From positions 1 through 16,093 of the forward strand of contig JAJEQY010000082.1 in the NCBI GenBank assembly GCA_020687605.1: DNA of 16,093 nt, written 5' to 3'. The notes beneath the pieces are model-generated. The model did no database searches, was not told where the DNA came from, and saw only the letters and a list, made by a program, of their open reading frames with translations. The translations under genes and the position numbers were made by a program. Below are positions 6,289 through 14,829 of this stretch, piece by piece. This DNA comes from Intestinimonas aquisgranensis. GTDB taxonomy: Bacteria > Bacillota > Clostridia > Oscillospirales > Oscillospiraceae. Every line of letters begins with the position of its first letter. Position 1 is the first letter of the stretch.

Positions 6289-6838
6289 TCCTGATATGTA
6301 TCATGTACTTTGTGAGCAGCTGACTGCCCCTCATGAAACCATAGAAGAGGTGATCCAAATGACAAAAGAAAAGAAAACCATGCGGAAACGCCGCCCCATT
6401 CGGGTACTGGTTGCAGTGGCCGCCGTCTGCACTGCTCTGGCCATTACCGCAAGCGCCTCCAATCCGGAGATCCTGGAAGGCATCGTTATGTCCATCCGAA
6501 CTTCTGTGAGCATAGGTGAGTACCGTGAGGAGCTGGTGATGGAAAACGGAGAGGTGATGACCGCCCTCTGTATTCCAGATGCCGCTGTGGAGGAGCGGGA
6601 TGGCCGCACGATTCTGACGGTGGACGGCGAGGAACTGGATATTACTGAGGAGCTGGCCAGGGAGGGCCGGTACGTATGGTACGATGAGGATCAGGGGGCT
6701 AAGGTCCAGGTGGAGGTGACCCTGGATGAGAATGGCGCTCCGCAGGCCGTCGTGAGCGCGGCCCTGGCAGAGGAAGACATCGGGGATGCCTCTTTCTCCG
6801 TGATAGTAGAATCCAACGAGGAGGAAACAGACTCCTGA
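6281..6838 (+). CDS. Single-pass membrane protein, probable anti-sigma factor
   Basis: The 185-residue product has a short N-terminal segment (1-38, LTAPHETIEEVIQMTKEKKTMRKRR at its end), one hydrophobic helix (about 39-59) with basic residues on its N-terminal side, and an acidic, beta-rich C-terminal part outside the cell (about 60-185). I find no HxxxCxxC zinc motif of classical ZAS anti-sigma factors. The role is inferred from position: it overlaps the sigma gene by eight bases, has its own site GAGGAGGG, and the topology matches anti-sigma factors that hold an ECF factor at the membrane. I do not recognise a named family for the outer domain. A terminator follows four bases after the stop. 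Confidence 0.62.
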   Translation: MFDPDMYHVLCEQLTAPHETIEEVIQMTKEKKTMRKRRPIRVLVAVAAVCTALAITASASNPEILEGIVMSIRTSVSIGEYREELVMENGEVMTALCIPDAAVEERDGRTILTVDGEELDITEELAREGRYVWYDEDQGAKVQVEVTLDENGAPQAVVSAALAEEDIGDASFSVIVESNEEETDS

Positions 6839-6841
6839 ATG

Positions 6842-6871
6842 ACCGGGCGGCATACAGTCGCCCGGTTTTTT
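6842..6871 (+). terminator. Terminator of the sigma/anti-sigma operon
   Basis: ACCGGGCG (6842-6849) pairs with CGCCCGGT (6859-6866) around a nine-base loop and runs into six T. It separates the sigma operon from polA. Confidence 0.92.
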
Positions 6872-6872
6872 C

Positions 6873-6901
6873 TTGCCCTGAGGCGGGAAAGCTGTTATAC
6901 T
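6873..6901 (+). promoter_or_regulatory. Sigma-A promoter of the polA operon
   Basis: TTGCCC (6873-6878) and TATACT (6896-6901) are separated by 17 bases. The -10 sequence repeats once at 6901-6906. The predicted start is about 45 bases before the polA ATG. Confidence 0.65.
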
Positions 6902-6950
6902 ATACTGTATCTGTGTATCTGAACTTTCACGCGGCGCGGAGGGAACTTCC

Positions 6951-9686
6951 ATGAAGCTCATGGTCATCGACGGCAACTCCATCATCAACCGGGCCTTTTA
7001 TGGCATCCGGATGCTCACCACCCGGGACGGCACCCCCACCAACGCCGTCTACGGTTTCCTCACCATCCTCCAGAAGCTGGTGGGGGAGGAGTCGCCCGAC
7101 GCCCTGTGTGTCTGCTTTGACCGCAAGGCGCCCACCTTCCGTCACCTGGCCTACGAGGGCTACAAGGCCCAGCGGAAGGGGATGCCCGATGAGCTGGCCG
7201 CCCAGCTGCCCATCCTGAAGGACGTCCTGGCCGCTATGAACATCCCCCGCTATGAGATGGACGGCTGGGAGGCCGACGACCTGATGGGCACCATCTCGGT
7301 GAAGGATACTGCCGCCGGCTGGGAGACCGTCATCGTCACCGGCGACAAGGACTCTCTCCAGCTCATCACCGATACCGCCCGGGTGAAGCTGGTCACCACC
7401 CGCATGGGACAGACCACCGAGAAGGACATGACCCCGGAGACCTTCCGGGAGGCCTATGGCTTTGATCCCATCCACATCATCGACCTCAAGGCCCTCATGG
7501 GAGACGCCAGCGACAACATCCCCGGTGTCAAGGGCATCGGGGAAAAGACGGCCATGGACCTCATCCAGCGCTACGGCAGCGTGGCGGCCATCTACGCCGA
7601 TCTGGACGCCGTGGAGGCAAAGCCCGCGGTTCTCAAGAAGCTGAAAGAGGGCGTGGACCAGGCCAAGATGTCCTACGACCTGGCCACCATCCGCACCGAC
7701 GCCCCCCTGGAGTTTTCCCCCGGCGACGCCCTGCGGCGTGACCCGGACCAGCGGGTCCTCTACGACCTCTTCCTGAAGCTGGAGTTCAACAAACTCATCG
7801 ACAAGATGGGCTTAAAAGCCCCTCAGGGGGAGGCGGTCCAGGCCGAGGAGATGGTGACGGGCACCTGCACCAGTGAGGTGGTCACCGACCCCGCCCGGGC
7901 GGAGGAGCTGCTGAACATCTGGCGGAAGCAGGACAGCGTGGACGTGCTGGCCCTCCCCAACCTGGATGTGGTGGCGGTTGACTGGTGGGAGAGTAAGGAG
8001 GAGCCCCATGCCGCCGTGCTGATAGCCTCCAAGCTGGTGGGGTACAATGACACCCTGAAGGCCCTTTTCTCCTCTGACATCAAGAAGAACACCCACGACG
8101 CAAAGACCCTCCTCTCCCGGCTGCTTGCCGAGGGCATCGAAGGGGACGGCTTCGTCTTTGATACCGCCATCGCCGCCTACCTTCTGGCACCCACCGACGG
8201 CAGCTACGACCTGGAAAAGCTGTCGGTGACTTACTTCAACCACGAGACGGCCAAGGCCAAGAAGACCTACCTGGCCAAGGACGCCTTTTCCCCTCTGGCC
8301 GAGTTCCAGACAGCCCTGGACCTGGGGAAGGACCCCTATGAGGGGACGGAGGACCGGGAGGCCGCCGCGGCGGAGGTGAGCGGCCCCATGGGGGCCCTTC
8401 TGTCCCACTGCGCCCTCATCGGCGCCTTGAAGGAGGCCATGGCCCCACGGATCACCGAGCTGGGCATGGACAAGCTCTTTTATGAGGTGGAGCTCCCCCT
8501 GTGCCCGGTGTTAGCCGAGATGGAGCACGCCGGAGTGCTGGTGGACCGGCAGGCCCTCACCGCCTTCGGCGCCATGCTGGAGGAGCGCATCAAAGCTGAC
8601 GAGGCCATCATCTATGAGCTGGCGGGGGAGGAGTTCAACATCAACTCCACCCAGCAGTTCGGCAAGATCCTCTTTGAGAAGCTGGGGCTGCCCCCCGTGA
8701 AGAAAACAAAGAGCGGCTGGTCCACCAGCGCCGAGGTGCTGGAGAAGCTGCGGGGCAAGCACCCCATCGTGGAGGCGGTGCTGGACTACCGGCAGCTGGC
8801 CAAGCTGAAGAGCACCTATGTGGACGGCCTCACCAAGGTCATCGCCGCCGACGGGCGCATCCACACCTCCTTCCAGAACACCGTCACCGCCACCGGACGC
8901 CTGAGCTCCACTGAACCCAATCTGCAAAATATCCCGGTGCGCACCGAGCTGGGGGCGGAACTGCGGAAGATGTTCGTCTCCCCTAAGGGGTGGCAGCTGG
9001 TGGATGCCGACTACTCCCAGATCGAGCTGCGGCTGCTGGCCTGCATCTCTGGGGACGAGGCCATGCAGGCCGCCTTCCGGAGCGGGGAGGACATCCACAC
9101 GGTGACGGCCTCCCAGGTCTTTGGGGTGCCAACCGAGTCGGTGACCCACGAGATGCGCCGCCGGGCCAAGGCGGTGAACTTCGGCATCGTCTACGGCATC
9201 TCCGACTTTTCCCTGTCCCAGGACATCGGGGTCACCCGGGCGGAGGCCAGGGAGTATATGGACAAGTACTTTGAGACCTATCACGGGGTCCGGGACTATA
9301 TGAAGGAGGTGGTGGAGCAGGCCAAGGAGAACGGCTATGTCTCCACCATCCTGGGCCGACGGCGGTGGCTGCCTGAGCTGAAATCCTCCAACTTCAACCT
9401 GCGCTCCTTCGGGGAGCGGGTGGCCCTCAACATGCCCATTCAGGGTACCGCCGCCGACCTCATCAAGCTGGCCATGATCAAGGTGCGGGACAGGCTGCGG
9501 GAGGAGGGCCTGGAGGCCCGGCTCATCCTCCAGGTCCACGACGAGCTCATCGTGGAGTGTCCCGATGGGGAAGTGGAGCAGGTCAAGGCCCTCCTCACCC
9601 AGGAGATGGAGGGGGTCATGGACCTGCCGGTGCCCATGCGGGCCGACTCCGCCTCCGGGCGGAGTTGGGCAGAGGCCAAGGAGTAA
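6951..9686 (+). CDS. polA: DNA polymerase I
   Basis: This 911-residue enzyme fills gaps and removes RNA primers in replication and repair. The N-terminal 5'-nuclease domain (about 1-290) has FDRKAPTFRH, the acidic motifs WEADDL and TGDKDS, and the helix-three-turn-helix GDASDNIPGVKGIGEKTA near 184-201. The middle 3'-5' exonuclease domain is degenerate. Where motif I (DxE) is expected, around 330-346, the sequence reads LALPNLDVVAVDWW, so proofreading is probably lost, as in other Gram-positive Pol I. The polymerase domain has motif A DADYSQIELR (Asp687), motif B RRRAKAVNFGIVYG and motif C VHDE (Asp864, Glu865). ATG 6951 has GGAGGG seven bases upstream. rimI begins 27 bases after the stop, so polA probably heads the operon. 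Confidence 0.97.
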   Translation: MKLMVIDGNSIINRAFYGIRMLTTRDGTPTNAVYGFLTILQKLVGEESPDALCVCFDRKAPTFRHLAYEGYKAQRKGMPDELAAQLPILKDVLAAMNIPRYEMDGWEADDLMGTISVKDTAAGWETVIVTGDKDSLQLITDTARVKLVTTRMGQTTEKDMTPETFREAYGFDPIHIIDLKALMGDASDNIPGVKGIGEKTAMDLIQRYGSVAAIYADLDAVEAKPAVLKKLKEGVDQAKMSYDLATIRTDAPLEFSPGDALRRDPDQRVLYDLFLKLEFNKLIDKMGLKAPQGEAVQAEEMVTGTCTSEVVTDPARAEELLNIWRKQDSVDVLALPNLDVVAVDWWESKEEPHAAVLIASKLVGYNDTLKALFSSDIKKNTHDAKTLLSRLLAEGIEGDGFVFDTAIAAYLLAPTDGSYDLEKLSVTYFNHETAKAKKTYLAKDAFSPLAEFQTALDLGKDPYEGTEDREAAAAEVSGPMGALLSHCALIGALKEAMAPRITELGMDKLFYEVELPLCPVLAEMEHAGVLVDRQALTAFGAMLEERIKADEAIIYELAGEEFNINSTQQFGKILFEKLGLPPVKKTKSGWSTSAEVLEKLRGKHPIVEAVLDYRQLAKLKSTYVDGLTKVIAADGRIHTSFQNTVTATGRLSSTEPNLQNIPVRTELGAELRKMFVSPKGWQLVDADYSQIELRLLACISGDEAMQAAFRSGEDIHTVTASQVFGVPTESVTHEMRRRAKAVNFGIVYGISDFSLSQDIGVTRAEAREYMDKYFETYHGVRDYMKEVVEQAKENGYVSTILGRRRWLPELKSSNFNLRSFGERVALNMPIQGTAADLIKLAMIKVRDRLREEGLEARLILQVHDELIVECPDGEVEQVKALLTQEMEGVMDLPVPMRADSASGRSWAEAKE

Positions 9687-9713
9687 GGAGAAAGAGAAGG
9701 AGAGAGAGTACCC

Positions 9714-10172
9714 GTGCATTATGATCTGGTTCCCATGGACCGCTCCCATCTGGAGGGTGTGCTGTCTATCGAGCGGGCCTGCTTTGAACGGCCGTGGTCG
9801 GAGCAGACCTTTACCGACGCGCTGTATAACGACGCCGTCTCCCTGATCGCGGCCCAGGGAGAGGATGGGACGGTGCTGGGCTACGCCGAGCTGTCGGTGA
9901 TCCTGGACGAGGGTTGTCTGGAGAAGATCGCTGTGGACCCCAAGTACCGCCGCCAGGGCGTGGCAGAGGAGCTTTTGGGTGCTTTTCTGCGGTTTGGCCG
10001 GGCAAATCTGGCCTTCATTACCCTGGAGGTCCGGGAGAGCAACGCCCCGGCCATCGCCCTCTACGAAAAGCTGGGTTTTCAGCAGGTGGGGCGGAGAAAG
10101 AATTATTACGCGGAAGTCCATGAGGACGCAATTTTAATGACGGTGGAGTTTGATCGAATTGGAACAGTATGA
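9714..10172 (+). CDS. rimI: Ribosomal protein S18-alanine N-acetyltransferase RimI
   Basis: This 152-residue GNAT acetyltransferase is predicted to acetylate the N-terminal alanine of ribosomal protein S18. The acetyl-CoA loop is YRRQGVAEELL (78-88). The RimI signature is well conserved: LEVRESNAPAIALYEKLGF (104-122) followed by GRRKNYY (126-132). The start is GTG at 9714, with AAGGAG at 9697-9702, eleven bases upstream. The partial linkage to tsaD supports the name, since rimI commonly sits with the tsaB/tsaD threonylcarbamoylation genes. The 3' end overlaps the next gene, also a GNAT protein. Confidence 0.9.
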   Translation: MHYDLVPMDRSHLEGVLSIERACFERPWSEQTFTDALYNDAVSLIAAQGEDGTVLGYAELSVILDEGCLEKIAVDPKYRRQGVAEELLGAFLRFGRANLAFITLEVRESNAPAIALYEKLGFQQVGRRKNYYAEVHEDAILMTVEFDRIGTV

Positions 10173-10737
10173 GTTGAAGAAGTTGGATCTGGATACCCTG
10201 CACCTGGTCTATCGGGACCATTTGACGCCGGACTTTCCTCCGGCGGAGCGCAAGCCCCTGGCGGCTATGGAGAAGCTGCTCTCCGCAGGGCGGTATGAGC
10301 CCTGGGGCCTCTACCGGGGCGAGGAGCTCATGGCCTACGCCATGATGTGGAAGGACCCGGAGGGCGGCTTTGAGCTGCTGGACTACCTGGGCGTCTGTCA
10401 GGGCAAGCCCAGGGGCGAGGGCATCGGCACCGTAATGGTGGCCTACCTTATGGACCATTACAGCCATGTGGAGGGCATCCTGGTGGAGGCTGAGGCCGAG
10501 GACGACGGACTGCCGGAGGAGGAAAACGCTCTGCGCCGCCGTCGGCTGGCCTTCTACCGCCGGGTCGGCTTTAAGGACCTGAGCTATGTGGCTGATATCT
10601 ATGGCGTGCGCTACGCCATGTTCCTCTATGGTGACAAGAGCGAGGAGGAGGCTATGGAGGCCCACCAGCGTCTCTATCACTATGAGCTCACTCCCTGGCT
10701 CTACGACAAGTTCATCCATATCCCCGAAAAAGCCTGA
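10159..10737 (+). CDS. GNAT-family N-acetyltransferase of unknown substrate
   Basis: About 192 residues. A GNAT acetyl-CoA loop is visible as QGKPRGEGIGTVMVAYL, and LAFYRRVGFKDL matches the closing motif of the fold. The charged insert AEAEDDGLPEEENALRRRR lies between them, and the C-terminal tail is rich in Tyr and His. The start is uncertain. TTG 10159 gives ten bases of spacing from GGTGGAG (10142-10148), whereas TTG 10150 would be only one base away; TTG 10174 is a third choice. All are rare TTG starts, and the first two overlap the end of rimI, so coupling is likely. It is not a RimI copy, because the LEVRxSN signature is absent. Its place between rimI and tsaD suggests a housekeeping context but does not give a substrate. 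Confidence 0.8.
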   Translation: MEQYELKKLDLDTLHLVYRDHLTPDFPPAERKPLAAMEKLLSAGRYEPWGLYRGEELMAYAMMWKDPEGGFELLDYLGVCQGKPRGEGIGTVMVAYLMDHYSHVEGILVEAEAEDDGLPEEENALRRRRLAFYRRVGFKDLSYVADIYGVRYAMFLYGDKSEEEAMEAHQRLYHYELTPWLYDKFIHIPEKA

Positions 10738-10780
10738 CAGAGCCTGATAAGTGCCAATTTCGAGGAAAAGAGCTGATACC

Positions 10781-11791
10781 ATGAACATACTGGCCTTTGA
10801 GTCCTCCTGCGACGAGACTGCCGCCGCTGTGGTCCGGGACGGCCGTCAGGTGCTGTCTGACGTCATCGCCTCCCAGGCGGACATGCATGCCATCTACGGC
10901 GGTGTGGTGCCGGAGATCGCCTCCCGGAAACATGTGGAGGCCATCGCCGGTCTGGCCGACGCTGCCCTCCAGAAGGCCGGCCTTCAGCGGCGGGACATCG
11001 ACGCCGTGGCCGTCACCTACGGTCCCGGTCTCATCGGCGCGGTGCTGGTGGGGGTCAACTTCGCCAAGTCGGTGGCTTACGGTCTGGGGGTGCCCCTCAT
11101 CCCTGTCCATCACGTCCGGGGACACATCTCGGCCAACTACATCGCCCACCTGGACCTGGAGCCACCCTTTGTCTGCCTGTGTGTCTCCGGCGGCACCACG
11201 CTCATCGTGGATGTGAAGGACTACACCACGATGCGGGTGCTGGGCGCCACCCGGGACGACGCGGCTGGGGAGTGCTTTGACAAGGTGGCCCGGGTGCTGG
11301 GCATCGGATATCCTGGCGGTGCCCCCATGGACCGGCTGAGCCGGGGCGGCGATGACAAGAAGTACACCTTCCCCACGGTCCACGTCCACGACGCGCCTAT
11401 GGACATGTCCTTCTCCGGACTGAAGACGGCGGCCATCAACCTCATCCACAACGCCCAGCAGAAGGGGGAGGAGCTGGATTTGCCCTCCCTGGCGGCCTCC
11501 TTCGCCGGGGCGGTCAGCGATATGCTGGTGCCCAGAGTTATGGAGGCGGCCAAGCTCTGCCGCTACCGTAAGGTGGCGGTGGCCGGGGGCGTGGCGGCAA
11601 ACTCCCGGATTCGGGGGGATCTGGAGAAGGCCTGTGCCCAGGCGGGCATGGAGCTCTATCTGCCCCCCCTCTCCCTGTGCGGCGACAACGGTGCCATGAT
11701 TGGCTGTCAGGCCTATTACGAGTACCTGGCCGGTAAACGGGGTGGGCTGGATCTGAACGCCTACGCCAATCTGAACATCGAAAAGGGATAG
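10781..11791 (+). CDS. tsaD: tRNA N6-adenosine threonylcarbamoyltransferase TsaD
   Basis: This 336-residue ASKHA-fold enzyme transfers the threonylcarbamoyl group onto A37 of tRNAs that read ANN codons, together with TsaB and TsaE, which are not in the window. Motifs are the start FESSCDETAAAVV, the metal-binding HHVRGHISANY (the two ligand histidines of HxxxH), CVSGGTTLIV, DAAGECFDKVAR, the catalytic-site region VAGGVAANSRIR, and CGDNGAMIG near the end. I chose ATG 10781, preceded by AGGAAAAG, over the in-frame GTG 10751 because the protein family begins with this N-terminus. The gene closes the polA-rimI-GNAT-tsaD run and is followed by a strong terminator. Confidence 0.97.
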   Translation: MNILAFESSCDETAAAVVRDGRQVLSDVIASQADMHAIYGGVVPEIASRKHVEAIAGLADAALQKAGLQRRDIDAVAVTYGPGLIGAVLVGVNFAKSVAYGLGVPLIPVHHVRGHISANYIAHLDLEPPFVCLCVSGGTTLIVDVKDYTTMRVLGATRDDAAGECFDKVARVLGIGYPGGAPMDRLSRGGDDKKYTFPTVHVHDAPMDMSFSGLKTAAINLIHNAQQKGEELDLPSLAASFAGAVSDMLVPRVMEAAKLCRYRKVAVAGGVAANSRIRGDLEKACAQAGMELYLPPLSLCGDNGAMIGCQAYYEYLAGKRGGLDLNAYANLNIEKG

Positions 11792-11828
11792 AAAATGGCC
11801 CCTTCCCGAAGGAAGGGGCCATTTTTTA
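11792..11828. terminator. Bidirectional terminator between tsaD and the converging lipoprotein gene
   Basis: AAAATGGCCCCTTCC and GGAAGGGGCCATTTT form a perfect 15-bp stem with a CGAA tetraloop, flanked by T on one strand and A on the other. It lies seven bases before the stop of the minus-strand lipoprotein gene, so it can end transcription from both sides. Confidence 0.93.
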
Positions 11829-11834
11829 TTTGCC

Positions 11835-12350
11835 TCAGCCGTTGAGAGAGGTCTTGATGGCATCCAGGACGGTGTCCTGATCCTCGCACATGACCAGCAG
11901 AATGGTGCCGTCGTCCAGGGTCTCTACCTTGGCGGCGTTGGCGATCTCATACTGGTCCACCAGATACTGCTCAAAGCTCTGCTTCTGCTGCTCCACGAAG
12001 GCGTTGACGCCCTCCAGAACCTCCTCGCTCTTGCCCTCGGCGGGGAGAATGGCGGCCACGCCGTAGGCCTTGATGTTCATGGGGGAGACGGCAACAGCGA
12101 AAGCGTTGGTATTCTCGTCGGTGATACCGATGAGGGGGAGCACCAGGGAGGCGGTGTCATCTTCGGTGGAGGTGACCACGGGAACGGCCTCGTTGAGCTC
12201 GTCGTCACGGGCGGACTCGATGGCGGTCTTATAGGCCTCGGTATACTCCTCGGGGGTCTTGCTGGCGGTGCCGGAATCCTTGCTCCCGCATCCAACCAGG
12301 GCGGAGAGGAGCAGAAGGGCGGACAGGGAAAGAGACAGCATACGTTTCAT
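11835..12350 (-). CDS. Small secreted lipoprotein, DUF4358-like
   Basis: The 171-residue product begins with a lipoprotein signal (MKRMLSLSLSALLLLSALVG, then Cys21 in the lipobox ALVGC). The mature part is acidic and ends in FEQYLVDQYEIANAAKV...GTILLVMCEDQDTVLDAI, a pattern I associate with the DUF4358 family of Firmicute lipoproteins; no function is known. The ATG overlaps the clpC-like stop in an ATGA junction, and AAAGGAG lies ten bases upstream inside the end of that gene, so the two are translationally coupled. It should be anchored on the outside of the membrane, which makes its pairing with a cytoplasmic unfoldase unexpected. The family call is from memory of the pattern and is moderate. 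Confidence 0.7.
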   Translation of the reverse strand: MKRMLSLSLSALLLLSALVGCGSKDSGTASKTPEEYTEAYKTAIESARDDELNEAVPVVTSTEDDTASLVLPLIGITDENTNAFAVAVSPMNIKAYGVAAILPAEGKSEEVLEGVNAFVEQQKQSFEQYLVDQYEIANAAKVETLDDGTILLVMCEDQDTVLDAIKTSLNG

Positions 12351-14809
12351 GGGGATGATTCTCCTTTAGCTTTGTTTTGTGCACAGTCTCCTTGGACGCA
12401 GGCCGCGGGATTTTGTTCCCCGGGTGCCGAAAAAATATTTAGTTTATTTTCCTCGGCCAGAACCATGGCGGTTTCTCCTGCGGAAAGTCCGCCCCCCAGA
12501 AGCAATTCTGCGATGGGGTCCTCCACTTGGGTGCGGATGGCCCGGCGGAGGGGGCGGGCGCCGTATTCCGGGTCAAATCCGGCATCTGTAAGCCGGTCCA
12601 GGGCTTTGTCGCTCACTTTGAGGGCAACCTGGTGCTCACCCAGACGGCGTTCCAGCTGCTCCAGCAGTTGCCGGGCGATCCGACGCAGTTCCGGACGGGT
12701 AAGCTGCTGAAAGACCACGATCTCGTCCACCCGGTTGAGAAACTCAGGCCGGAAGATCTGCTTGAGTTCGGAGAGGACGGCCTGACGTAGCTCTTCCGGC
12801 GGACGGGTATCTCCCTGCCGGGCTGTAAAGCCCAAATGCCCTCCTTTGGATGTGAGGCGCCGGGCGCCGGCGTTGGAGGTCATGACCACCACGGTATTTC
12901 GAAAGTCCACTTTGCGGCCCTGGGCGTCGGTGACCACGCCGTCCTCCAGGATCTGAAGCAGAACCCCCCATACATCGGGGTGGGCCTTCTCCAGCTCGTC
13001 GAAGAGGACCACAGAATAGGGCTTGCGCCGCACCCTTTCCGTGAGCTGTCCTCCCTCGTCATAGCCCACATAGCCCGGCGGAGAGCCCAGAAGCCGGGAG
13101 ACAGTGTGCTTTTCCATATACTCCGACATGTCGAAGCGGAGGAGGGCGTCCTCGGTGCCGAACATGGCGGCGGCCAGGGCCTTACACAGCTCAGTTTTGC
13201 CTACGCCGGTGGGGCCCAGGAAGAGAAAGGAGCCAATGGGACGACCGGGCTCTTTCAGCCCTGCCCGACTCCGGCGGATGGCCCGGGCCACCGCCTGTAC
13301 GGCAGCGTTCTGCCCCACCACCCGGCGGTGAAGCTCCCCCTCCAGGGCCAGGAGGCGGTCAGACTCTGCCTGCGTCAGGGTGCTTACCGGGATGCCGGTG
13401 CAGTCGGCCACCACAGCGGCCACGTCCTCCGCCTCCACACCACGTTTTCCATGGTCCTGGTGCCAGGCGCAGCACTGTACCGCCAACTCCCGCCGGAAGT
13501 CCCGTTCCGCGTCCCGGAGCATGGCGGCCCGCTCGTAGTTCTGCCCCCGGATGGCGGTCTCCCGGGCAGCGGCAGCCTGACAGGCCTTTTCCTCCAGCCC
13601 CCGCAGGGCGGGAGGAGTCTCCAGGGCGCTGATTCGGACCCGCGCGGCGGCCTCATCGATGAGGTCCACCGCCTTGTCCGGGAGAAAACGGTCAGGGAGG
13701 TAGCGGCAGGAGAGGGACACCGCCGCTTCCAGAGCCTGGTCAGAGATGGTCAGCTTGTGGTGGCTTTCGTAGCGGCTGCGCAGGCCCCGGAGGATGGCCA
13801 GGGCATCCGCCTGACTGGGTTCTTCTACCAATACGGACTGAAACCTCCGCTCCAGCGCGGCATCCTTTTCGATATATTTCCGATATTCCGCAAGGGTGGT
13901 GGCGCCTATTACCTGGAGATCTCCCCGGCTGAGAGCCGGCTTGATGATGTTGGCGGCGTCAATGGCGCCCTCTGCGCTGCCCGCTCCTACGATGGTGTGG
14001 AGCTCATCCAGAAAGAGGATGATGTCACCCACCCGGCGGACCTCCGCCAGGATGTTTTTGACCCGCTCCTCAAACTCGCCCCGGTACTTGGTCCCCGCCA
14101 CAGTGGCGGAGAGGTCCAGGGACAGGAGCCGCTTGCCCCGCAGGCAATCGGGGACTTGGCCGGAGACGATGCGCCGGGCCAGACCCTCCACGATGGCCGT
14201 CTTGCCCACGCCGGGCTCGCCGATGAGGGCGGGGTTGTTCTTCTGCCGCCGGGAGAGAATTTGGATGACCCGGCGGATCTCCCGGTCCCGTCCAATGACG
14301 GGGTCCAGGCTGCCGGCGGCGGCCAGCCGGGTCAGATCTTTCGCAAATTGTTCTAACAGCTTTTTTTCGCCCCGTTCCGTGTGTTCACGCTCTGGACGGG
14401 GACGGGCCGGCTCACTCCAGGGGAGCGGACCGGCGGGCGTCTCGCCCAGAGCTTTCATGGTATCTGTGTAAAGGCCACCCAGCTGGCCGGTGGCGGCCAG
14501 GACCTGAGTGGCGGCGCAGGTCCGCAGGCGGAGAAGGCCCAGAAGCAGATGCTCGGTGTCCACCTTCCGGAAGCCGGTCCGCAGACACTCCGCCGCCGCC
14601 AGTTCTACCGCCTGCCGGCAGTTGGGCGTCAGGCCATGGAGGGGGAGACTCACGGCACTGCCTGTGCCGGAGACCAGCTTCACGCCCTCCTCCAGCTGCT
14701 GAGGGGTGAGGCCGGAGGCCCGAAGGATCTGAGCGGCGATGCCCTGCCCCTCCTGGCTGAGTCCCAGAAGAAGGTGCTCCGTTCCCACATAGCTGTGGCC
14801 CAGCCGCAC
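12347..14809 (-). CDS. clpC: ClpC-like AAA+ unfoldase, ATP-binding subunit of Clp protease
   Basis: This double-AAA+ unfoldase should feed substrates to ClpP. From the GTG at 14809 it is 820 residues. Two Clp_N repeats (LGHSYVGTEHLLLGL, then KVDTEHLLLGLL) precede AAA domain 1 with Walker A GEPGVGKT (197-204) and Walker B ILFLDE (264-269). A UVR-like middle segment (RGQNYERAAMLRDAERDF, about 421-438) marks ClpC rather than ClpA. AAA domain 2 has GPTGVGKT (532-539) and VVLFDE (600-605). LGF (659-661) is the likely ClpP-docking tripeptide. The conserved first Clp_N helix (DRFTRRAQAALKLAQKAAV) lies upstream of this GTG in the same open frame, back to an ATC at 14872. No ATG, GTG or TTG lies between the in-frame TGA (14881-14879) and 14809. 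No ctsR, mcsA or mcsB is nearby. Confidence 0.93.
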   Translation of the reverse strand: MRLGHSYVGTEHLLLGLSQEGQGIAAQILRASGLTPQQLEEGVKLVSGTGSAVSLPLHGLTPNCRQAVELAAAECLRTGFRKVDTEHLLLGLLRLRTCAATQVLAATGQLGGLYTDTMKALGETPAGPLPWSEPARPRPEREHTERGEKKLLEQFAKDLTRLAAAGSLDPVIGRDREIRRVIQILSRRQKNNPALIGEPGVGKTAIVEGLARRIVSGQVPDCLRGKRLLSLDLSATVAGTKYRGEFEERVKNILAEVRRVGDIILFLDELHTIVGAGSAEGAIDAANIIKPALSRGDLQVIGATTLAEYRKYIEKDAALERRFQSVLVEEPSQADALAILRGLRSRYESHHKLTISDQALEAAVSLSCRYLPDRFLPDKAVDLIDEAAARVRISALETPPALRGLEEKACQAAAARETAIRGQNYERAAMLRDAERDFRRELAVQCCAWHQDHGKRGVEAEDVAAVVADCTGIPVSTLTQAESDRLLALEGELHRRVVGQNAAVQAVARAIRRSRAGLKEPGRPIGSFLFLGPTGVGKTELCKALAAAMFGTEDALLRFDMSEYMEKHTVSRLLGSPPGYVGYDEGGQLTERVRRKPYSVVLFDELEKAHPDVWGVLLQILEDGVVTDAQGRKVDFRNTVVVMTSNAGARRLTSKGGHLGFTARQGDTRPPEELRQAVLSELKQIFRPEFLNRVDEIVVFQQLTRPELRRIARQLLEQLERRLGEHQVALKVSDKALDRLTDAGFDPEYGARPLRRAIRTQVEDPIAELLLGGGLSAGETAMVLAEENKLNIFSAPGEQNPAACVQGDCAQNKAKGESSP

Positions 14810-14829
14810 CGCGGCCTTCTGGGCCAGCT

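Noticed and set aside
8511..10121. 536-codon open frame on the minus strand
   Set aside because: It is antisense to polA and rimI, whose motifs are unambiguous; the translation has no recognisable domain.
12836..14356. 506-codon open frame on the plus strand
   Set aside because: It is antisense to the clpC-like gene, and its His/Gly/Asp-rich composition mirrors GC-rich codons of that gene.
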